Source of the DNA: Persicaria tinctoria
Taxonomy: Eukaryota > Streptophyta > Magnoliopsida > Caryophyllales > Polygonaceae
Direction of reading: 5' to 3'
DNA length: 64,000 nt
Assembly (NCBI GenBank): GCA_037127255.1
Contig: JBANSL010000009.1
Span: 40,212,975 to 40,276,974 of the forward strand
Part shown: piece by piece, positions 57,365-64,000 of the stretch
Layout of the letters: each line of letters starts with the position of its first letter
Numbering within the stretch: position 1 is the first letter of the stretch
Position numbers and translations under genes: made by a program
Notes under the pieces: model-generated
Databases searched by the model: none
The model's input: only the letters and a program-made list of their open reading frames with translations
Told to the model about the DNA's origin: nothing

Positions 57365-57870
57365 GATGTATTTATTTTAAATAAGATTATTCAACAAAAC
57401 TGTATTTTATATTCTCAGAAGAAAAAATAGTATAACTGCTCGCGACTTGCCGATAGGCATGCGGGCATTGGTCCGAAGCCACAAAAATATAATTTGGAGA
57501 AGAAATAACTGAGAAATAAGACAGTGGCACCATCCAGCTCAATGATATTATATATTTATTTTATATAAGAACACATTTAAGCAACAAAACTGTATTTTAT
57601 ATTCTCACAAGAAAAAAATAGTATAACTACCCGCTGCTTGCCGATAGGTCTGCGGGAATTGATCCGAAGCCACAAAAGGGGAAATGGAAAAAAAAAACTG
57701 AGAAATAAGACAGTGGCATTATCCACCTCAATGATATTATATATTTATTTTAAATAAGAACACATTTAATCAACAAATCTTTATTTTATATTCTCACAAG
57801 AAAAAATAGTAAAAATGGACGCGGCTTGCCGATAGGCCTGCGGGCATTGGATAAAGACACACTTAATCAT
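57365..57870. repeat. Tandem ~185-bp repeat, about 2.7 copies
   Basis: Each copy contains CAACAAAACTGTATTTTATATTC, then GCTTGCCGATAGGC, GCGGGCATTGGTCCGAAGCC and TGAGAAATAAGACAGTGGCA. It lies between the left end and the transposase gene, so promoter or subterminal function is possible. (The first motif is quoted loosely; it spans 57385-57407.). Confidence 0.85.
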
Positions 57871-57988
57871 ACATTCATTACGTTTTTTGTCTGTCCCGCT
57901 ATAGTATTATGGGTATAACTTGGTTTCATCATTCAATAACAGCCGGTTTCCTCCCAACTGGGACGATTGTTTGATCTTATCATCACTG

Positions 57989-60900
57989 ATGAGTCAAGAA
58001 GGAGGATTTGATCTTAACGTCGGGTACGAGGACATTTGGTCCGACAACGACTCAGGTAGCTTACTCTATCAATTAATATTCCATTAACATTGGGTGCATA
58101 TGAATCAATTCCATGACATACCATTTGCTGCATGCATTTGCGAATAATACTTACAGTTGGGTTGGAATCGCAAGACACCATTGTCGTGATTTCGGATGAT
58201 GACGCCGTAGAGGGTATGTCAATGAGTGGAGATCACGTTGAAATTGATGCCAATAATGAAGGAGAGGGTGTCGATGTGCCAACATCGAATCATGGTGTTG
58301 AAGCAGATGTTAATTGTCCAAAGGTCGGGCTGATTTTGGAACACGAAGACGATGTGTTCGCATTCATCAATAGTTATGCCAAGCGACAAGGATTTCAAAC
58401 AAGAATTCGTAGTTCCACCTTTTTAAAGGATGATGAAAGAGGCACTTGTGAGCCAGGTATGAATGATAGGCACAATATGTTGAGGATAATATGTTCTAAA
58501 GGGGGTAGGTTTAAAACGAGATCAAGGGACCCGACGAAGGGGCCCACGTCGGCTGTTACGGAGTGTAAGTTCGGGGTTAAGGTTGTGCGTGAGAAAGCGG
58601 GGGTGTGGAAGATAACTAGAGTTTCGCTTGAGCATAACCACGAGTGCGTCCCGACGAATTCAAGATTCCTTCCAAATTATAGGATCATCACCGAAAGGAA
58701 CAAGAAACGGATCTTAGACATGGATAGGGCGGGTGTGCCTATAGCTAAGAACTACGCATAATTTGTAATTGCAAGCGGGAACCACGAGAATGTTCATTTC
58801 AATGAGCGGGACCTTAGAAACCTAGTTGGCAAGGCCCGAAGAAAAGACATGGATAACGGTGACTTCAATGCGATGAGGAAACATTTTGAAGAAATGTGTT
58901 CAAGCAACTCGAATTTTTTCTACGCATACGATGTCGATGAGAACAACACATTGAAGAATGTGTTTTGGGCAGACGGAAGGAGTCGAGCAGCCTATGAGGA
59001 GTTTGGTGACGTCCTCTTCTTCGATACGACGTACGTATCGAATAGATACAAGATGCCCTTTGCACCGTTCATCGGGGTTAACCACCACGGTCAGAGTTTA
59101 TTGCTAGGATGTGCTTTACTTATCAGAGAAGAAATAGAGAACTTCGTATGGTTGTTTCGAACTTGGCTCAGGTGTATGTCCGGAAAGATGCCAACCGCAA
59201 TCTTAATAGACCAATGTCAATCCATCGGTATGTTTCGTACTTGGCTCATTGTTATATCAATACATTGTAGCATGTCATTAGTTACTGTTTCGTAGGTTTT
59301 TAGCTATTTTATGCTTGTAGCAACCTTACAACTTTGATCTGTGTCATTTGGGTGCAGGAAACGCAGTGGGGCAGGTGTTTCCGAACACTCCACATCGGTG
59401 GTGCATATGGCATGTGATGGAAAATGCACGAAAACATCTTAAGAGCAAACCCGAGTGGAGGGGCATACGAGGTGCACTCCAACATGCTCTAAACGATTCA
59501 CTAAGTATTGCAGAATTCGAAACTGCATGGTCGGAGATGCTGGACAAGTTCGATCTGCATAACAACAAGTGGTTATGTAATATGTATGAGAAGCGAAGAC
59601 GTTGGGTCCCTATTTACTTTAAGGACACATTTTGGGCCGGAATGTCGAGCACACAAAGGAGTGAAGGTATGAATCATTTCTTCAAACAGTATGTCAACAT
59701 CAATACTACTTTGAAGCTATTTGTTGAGCAGTACGGTGTTGCATTATCGAAGAGGGTTTGGGAGGAGGAGACTGCTACCTTTGCATCCATCAATAGTCCA
59801 ATTCGGTGTATGACCGAGCATGTGTTTGAGCTCGTATTCCAGCGGTTGTACACTTCTGCGAAGTTTGCCGAGTTCCAAAATGAGGTGCAAAATCTCGTGT
59901 ACAACAATGCGGTTAAGGTTCTCGACTCCGGAGATGTGTGCGCTTACGATATCGTCGTAAAGCAACCTACCTACAGTGGTACATGGTGCAAAACGTTTAG
60001 AGTGACAATGCATAAAGCCATGCCGGATATAAAATGTGTGTGCAAGTGCTTTGAGTTTAGGGGGATATTCTGCACACACATTTTGCATGTGATGAGTGAA
60101 GAGCAGATGGATTATGTACCGGAGAGATATATTCTAAACCGTTAGCGGAAGGATCTACCCCGGGAACACATAAAGGTTGCGGTGCCTTACTATGCCTTGC
60201 TTAAAAAGAAGTCTGAGGCAATCCGACGGTATGAGAATATTCATAGTAAGGTCGATGCCTTGTCTGGGTACACGATGAACAATCAGGAATTGTACACGAC
60301 AGTGATGGCTATGCTTACAGAAGTCGAAGATATGGTAAAGGAGGCTGCAAGGGGGACGCATGGCCTGCATTTGCACAATATCGACGTCATTAAGAGGGTG
60401 TATGGGCGGCGATCGATTCACCCGCGTGAAAACGTGGCGAACGAGGAGGACGATCCGGGAGATACTGCACCAGCCCCTGTGGCAGATCCTGTTGACAGAA
60501 GGGGTAGAGGAGTCGAAAGACTTAGGAGGTTAGGGTATGAAAGGGAAAAGGCTCGGGAGCGTCAGCGGCAGCGAAGCATGGCAGGCAGTCCCGCCTCGAG
60601 TCATGTAGGAGCAAGCTATGTTCAAAGCCAGTACAACATGATCTCCTTGCCCACTCACCATCCGACCCTCATGTACAATCAGGTACATGGAAGAACCGTT
60701 TCGCATTTAACATACTAGCGATTCCATGATTGTTCGGTAGCTCATACTACAACTTTATCGATTTGATTGCTAGATGATGCATACACAAGCCTTCCAACAA
60801 AGTGGTGGAGCTCACACCGGACGCCATATTCCTTTGCGCATTACGCAAGTTAATCGAATAGTTTATCATCGTGGGCTGACGATTATCAAAATTACTTAAC

Positions 60901-61010
60901 TAATGGTTCTTATGCAGGTTGCCCAAACACAACATTCGGGATCATCATCGATGCAGTCAATCCCGTATCAACCCGAACGGAAGGTCAATGTTGCAGATCA
61001 GCTTCATTAA
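57989..61010 (+). pseudogene. FAR1/MULE-type transposase, five exons, two premature stops
   Basis: Exons 57989-58055, 58157-59227, 59358-60682, 60775-60849 and 60918-61010 join in frame to 876 residues plus stop, except for TAA at 58759-58761 and TAG at 60143-60145. FAR1 DNA-binding region: FINSYAKRQGFQTRIRSS ... WKITRVSLEHNHEC. MULE transposase: FFDTTYVSNRYKMPFAPFIG, DQCQSIGNAVGQVFPNTPHR. SWIM finger: CKCFEFRGIFCTH. Homology covers transposases (Jittery-like) and domesticated FAR1/FRS factors; the stops and surroundings favour a transposon. Confidence 0.88.
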
Positions 61011-61429
61011 TACACCGTTGTTATCGATCTTTGTGATTTTGTGTAGACGGACATGTACTACATCTACAAATTAAGCAAACGGTTTATGATTTTCTTTTTC
61101 ATTTTGAATTACATCACCATTGCTGTTGTCTTTGTGATTTTGTTTAGAAGGACATGTTATGCATCTACAAAGCAACAATTTATGATTTCCATTAAAGTTC
61201 TTATCCACATAAGACATAAGTTTATGATTTTATTACCATTATAATTTTGTGTACAAAATGTTATGTATTCGGCATCAAGGTGAGATCAACTGGTGGCCCA
61301 TTGTGAGAAGGCCCAATCCCAACCCTATAGCCCATGGAAAAAAGCCCAACACCACCCTAGTGCTCCACACAATCGGCACCTACATCCCCAACCTGCCAAG
61401 CACCAAACAAATAAACTCATAAACTGTCC

Positions 61430-61495
61430 GACAACGGAGTAACTGACAACCTCTCGTCGTGTCGCCCCTGTCTCGCCGGTTTGTTCACCAAATTG
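61430..61495 (+). other. Possible 5'-UTR exon of the second MULE gene
   Basis: C/T-rich stretch with CTCTCGTCGTGTCGCCCC ending at ATTG|GTAAGTG. An acceptor TTTTACAG at 61984-61991 precedes the ATG at 62021. This gives a plausible leader intron of about 490 bp. Confidence 0.5.
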
Positions 61496-62020
61496 GTAAG
61501 TGAAATCGTTATATTTTGCATTGTTGTGGGTAGGAGTAGTTTATGTACTCAGATATCATTCAAACGAAGTAAATCGCCCATCTCTCTCGCTGATTTACAC
61601 AAATCGATTTCATGATATCTTTTCAATTTGTGTTGTTTGTCCATTCCTCTGCCGAACTTAATGTATTAACCGTTATTGTAATGCAATTGTGCCCTAAATT
61701 AGATGAGTAATTGGCAATTAGTTGTCTAGGTTCAATCGGATTTCATGTGCTTCGGGGGTGTTTCTCTGGGGGTTTTGGCGATTAGGTTTTCTGAGACTTC
61801 TCAGTTTGTGTTGCTTTGGATGTTGATTCGAACTGGGGAATCGATTTGTTTGTCATGTGGGTTTGTGGCGTTCATTTTGTTTTGGTTAAATTTTGCACTT
61901 TCATACTGTCAGACAGTTATTTTCGATTGGGGGAAATTGTGCTGCTCTTAAGATTTTCTTTGTGATTCAAAATGCTTTCGGTTTTTACAGGGATTTAGAC
62001 ATCATTCCATACTGTCTGAA

Positions 62021-63268
62021 ATGGCCCCGGATTATATGAAGTTGGTTACTCTTACTAAAGTGCAGAAGAAGAGGTGGGATTCGTTAGCCCAATTGGATAT
62101 CGTGCCCACCAAATTCTTTGATCTGCCTACCCTCAAACGCCTTGGCTTTTTTGATATTACAAAGATGTTGTTGGATCAGTGCGGGTTGGGTGCTTTTTTG
62201 GAGAAAAATGCCCTAACATATGACAGATATCTGCTGGAATTTCTATCAACACTTGAGGTCCTTGAGGACGAGGACAAAACGATTACCTTTAAACTAAACG
62301 ATGTGGAGCAGAGCCTGACCCAACTTCAGTTGCGGGAGATCATAGGTGTTACACGTGCACCTACAAAGAATACGTTGGCGCCCGGTGATCAGCCTGGAAA
62401 AGTTTGGTCTGCGATCACAGGTTCGGCTTTTGACAGTCGGAAGGGGGAAACGAACAGCAGGTTGATTCATCCATGCTTGATTATGGTGCACAAAGTGATT
62501 AAGATGTCTTTCATGGGTCAAAGTGAGGTCAACAAGTTCACTGTCACAGATTTGGGATGGTTCTGGACCTTGTTCGAAAGTAGTAATGCGGTGGCTAACT
62601 GGGCTTCAATATTTCTTACTAGTTGTGTTCGAGAACAAGGGAAGCCAAACGCTAAGGGGAAGTTAGCTTTAGGGGGTATGATCACATTGATTGCCAGACA
62701 TTTCGAAAATGATCCGCCCGATTGGTTTTGTCCCCATAATGGTTCTTATTTGTTCGATGACATGAGTCTGAACACAGCCACTGTACTGAGTCATCCAAAT
62801 GCCGGGCCTTTGCATTGGAAAACACCCTCATACTTTCCTCATAACTTATATTTACCCTGTAAACTGCCTTGTGGCAAAAGCCCTGCTGACTTCCGTATGC
62901 TGCCAGAGAATACTACTCAGGCTCAGGTTGTGGAGGATGCTGCCCCGATGGACACTGACGAACCACAATTAGAGAGAAGCCAGACTGAGCCTGGTAGTTC
63001 AAGTTCATCTGGTATAGTGCAGAAACTGTTGGAAGAAATTGTCGCAAGCCAGAGAGAGATGGCTTCAAGAGAGATTGATATGGAGATGACACTTCGAGAG
63101 TTATCAGCCAACCACCAGACAATGTTCGATAAGATCGCTCGTATCGAACACATACAGGAAGGTAATGTGAGTGATATTCAGGACCTATCATGCTCAATCG
63201 ACTCCAGGTTTGACAGAGTTGCTGATGAGGTCAAGACAGGCCGGGATATTCAAGAGGTGACTTGCTGA
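62021..63268 (+). CDS. Second MULE gene: protein like Athila ORF1 / plant transposon domain
   Basis: 415 residues, one exon, after a leader intron. The central part (about residues 25-270) has LLDQCGLGAFLEKNALTYDR, LLEFLSTLE, LREIIGV, then LTSCVREQGK and GGMITLIARHF. This arrangement resembles the ORF1-type domain of Athila and related plant transposons (inferred from pattern). The C-terminal part is a predicted coiled coil (VASQREMASREIDMEMTLRE). No nuclease motif. It may be an accessory DNA-binding or assembly protein. A 40-bp duplication lies at its end. Confidence 0.6.
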   Translation: MAPDYMKLVTLTKVQKKRWDSLAQLDIVPTKFFDLPTLKRLGFFDITKMLLDQCGLGAFLEKNALTYDRYLLEFLSTLEVLEDEDKTITFKLNDVEQSLTQLQLREIIGVTRAPTKNTLAPGDQPGKVWSAITGSAFDSRKGETNSRLIHPCLIMVHKVIKMSFMGQSEVNKFTVTDLGWFWTLFESSNAVANWASIFLTSCVREQGKPNAKGKLALGGMITLIARHFENDPPDWFCPHNGSYLFDDMSLNTATVLSHPNAGPLHWKTPSYFPHNLYLPCKLPCGKSPADFRMLPENTTQAQVVEDAAPMDTDEPQLERSQTEPGSSSSSGIVQKLLEEIVASQREMASREIDMEMTLRELSANHQTMFDKIARIEHIQEGNVSDIQDLSCSIDSRFDRVADEVKTGRDIQEVTC

Positions 63269-63300
63269 TGAGGTCGAGACAGGCCGGGATATTACGCACG
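63217..63300 (+). repeat. Direct duplication of ~40 bp at the end of the second MULE gene
   Basis: GCTGATGAGGTCAAGACAGG and GCTGATGAGGTCGAGACAGG, each followed by CCGGGATATT, are 45 bp apart. The copy shifts the frame, so the stop at 63266-63268 may be secondary and the original protein longer. Confidence 0.75.
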
Positions 63301-63691
63301 TGACAATTGGCCCGGTTCTATCTCATATTCCCCATCTGAAGCTATGATCACACAGATCACCACACGAGGCGAAACGAGAGAAAGTTGTTTCAACTTTCAA
63401 CGACCTCTTCGTAGGACTCCTGGCCGCCACGGAACAAGCCAAGAAGATCGTGATGGAGGTCGGCCCTAGTGTTTATATCTGATGTTGGTTTGTGTTTGTA
63501 GTATGGTTAAATTCATAAAAACTGACTACTTGTAGTGTTTGTGACTGCAGTTGGTTTATGCGTCTATTTATGTTTGAACTTATGTAGGTGAAATTTGACT
63601 ATTAGTATGTTGTTGGTTTATTACAGAGGACACTGTTAAGGCATGTTGATTTACCCTTGTTTTAAGTTGGACGATGTGGACGTGTACAAAA

Positions 63692-63765
63692 AAATGCATC
63701 TACCCGGAATCGAACGACAGAGCAACTAGCAGCAGCCGGAGGACCTACCTGCCGGTTGCAGCATT
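63692..63765 (-). other. Degenerate tRNA-like remnant
   Basis: The minus strand ends GTTCGATTCCGGGTAGATGCA, a T-loop/B-box and acceptor-like 3' end, but no matching 5' acceptor or D-arm can be paired. A second similar remnant follows. Confidence 0.3.
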
Positions 63766-63814
63766 GGTCTCTTTTTTAAAAAAAAAAATGTCAAACACTG
63801 GACAAATAACTACT

Positions 63815-63885
63815 TGCATCTACCGAGAATCGAACCGTATATGAAATAGGATGTCTAGTAAACATTATACCGTTGCGCCATCTAT
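63815..63885 (-). other. Degenerate tRNA-like remnant with A- and B-box
   Basis: On the minus strand TGGCGCAACGG (A-box form) and GGTTCGATTCT (B-box form) are about 50 bp apart, and the 3' end is GGTAGATGCA as in the neighbouring remnant. T-stem pairing is lost. Confidence 0.35.
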
Positions 63886-64000
63886 TCTTGTTGCTTATTT
63901 TGATCACCAGCTATTCTTTATTGACATTATTTACAGAAATGGAGAAAGGTGAAGCAGCCAACGTATCTACCCGCAGACTGCTACATATGCTTTCCCCATG

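Larger units (their letters stand above)
56871..64000 (+). mobile_element. FAR1-type MULE, right end outside window
   Basis: Contains a FAR1/MULE transposase gene and a second gene in the same direction. The left border is placed at the change from TA repeat to unique sequence. No terminal repeat can be confirmed because the other end is not in the window. It appears to sit in the SCPL intron after 56722. Confidence 0.6.

Overview
The window is plant nuclear DNA from a repeat-rich angiosperm, probably a eudicot; the species cannot be named from the sequence. The evidence is GT-AG introns, an L1-type LINE carrying RNase H, LTR elements with a tRNA-Asp primer site, CACTA, Mutator-like (MULE), hAT and Stowaway elements, and fragments of typical plant genes. 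Almost everything is transposable element, much of it nested, with target-site duplications (TSDs) that can be read directly.

Layout. 1-11173: a LINE whose ORF1 is split by a 5.7-kb CACTA element (1042-6748, TSD ACT) carrying fragments of an EH-domain gene and of proteasome ATPase RPT6. 11558-17961: a complete non-autonomous LTR retrotransposon, minus strand, with 1,942-bp LTRs and TSD ATATT. 18301 to about 25330: a decayed minus-strand Copia element hit by a hAT MITE (18411-19071) and by a 4.2-kb CACTA (20705-24944, TSD CAC) carrying pieces of an NAD+ carrier gene. 25370-36544: scrambled LTRs and gag-protease copies of the same LTR family, plus a Copia fragment. 36924-46618: a 9.7-kb CACTA with a core-deleted TNP2-type transposase and an intact six-exon TNPA-like gene. 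46719-47109: a hAT MITE. 47203-52820: a MULE-like element holding a Pack-MULE (47444-51077) with exons of isoprenylcysteine methylesterase. 53842-55439 and 55563-56578: two further inverted-repeat elements. About 56870 to the window end: a FAR1-type MULE with a five-exon transposase and a second gene.

Under the transposons lie three exons of one host gene on the plus strand, a serine carboxypeptidase-like (SCPL) protein: 36621-36802, 53039-53110 and 56601-56722. Its introns are 16.2 kb and 3.5 kb long and filled with transposons.

Two patterns are not explained by ordinary annotation. (1) Four tRNA-shaped sequences with preserved stems but odd anticodon loops all sit inside gene-capturing DNA transposons. 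(2) The LTR family is strewn with TCGA-rich 10-mers of the form TCGANATCGA that occur as pairs about two helical turns apart, in U3, in U5 and inside gag coding sequence.
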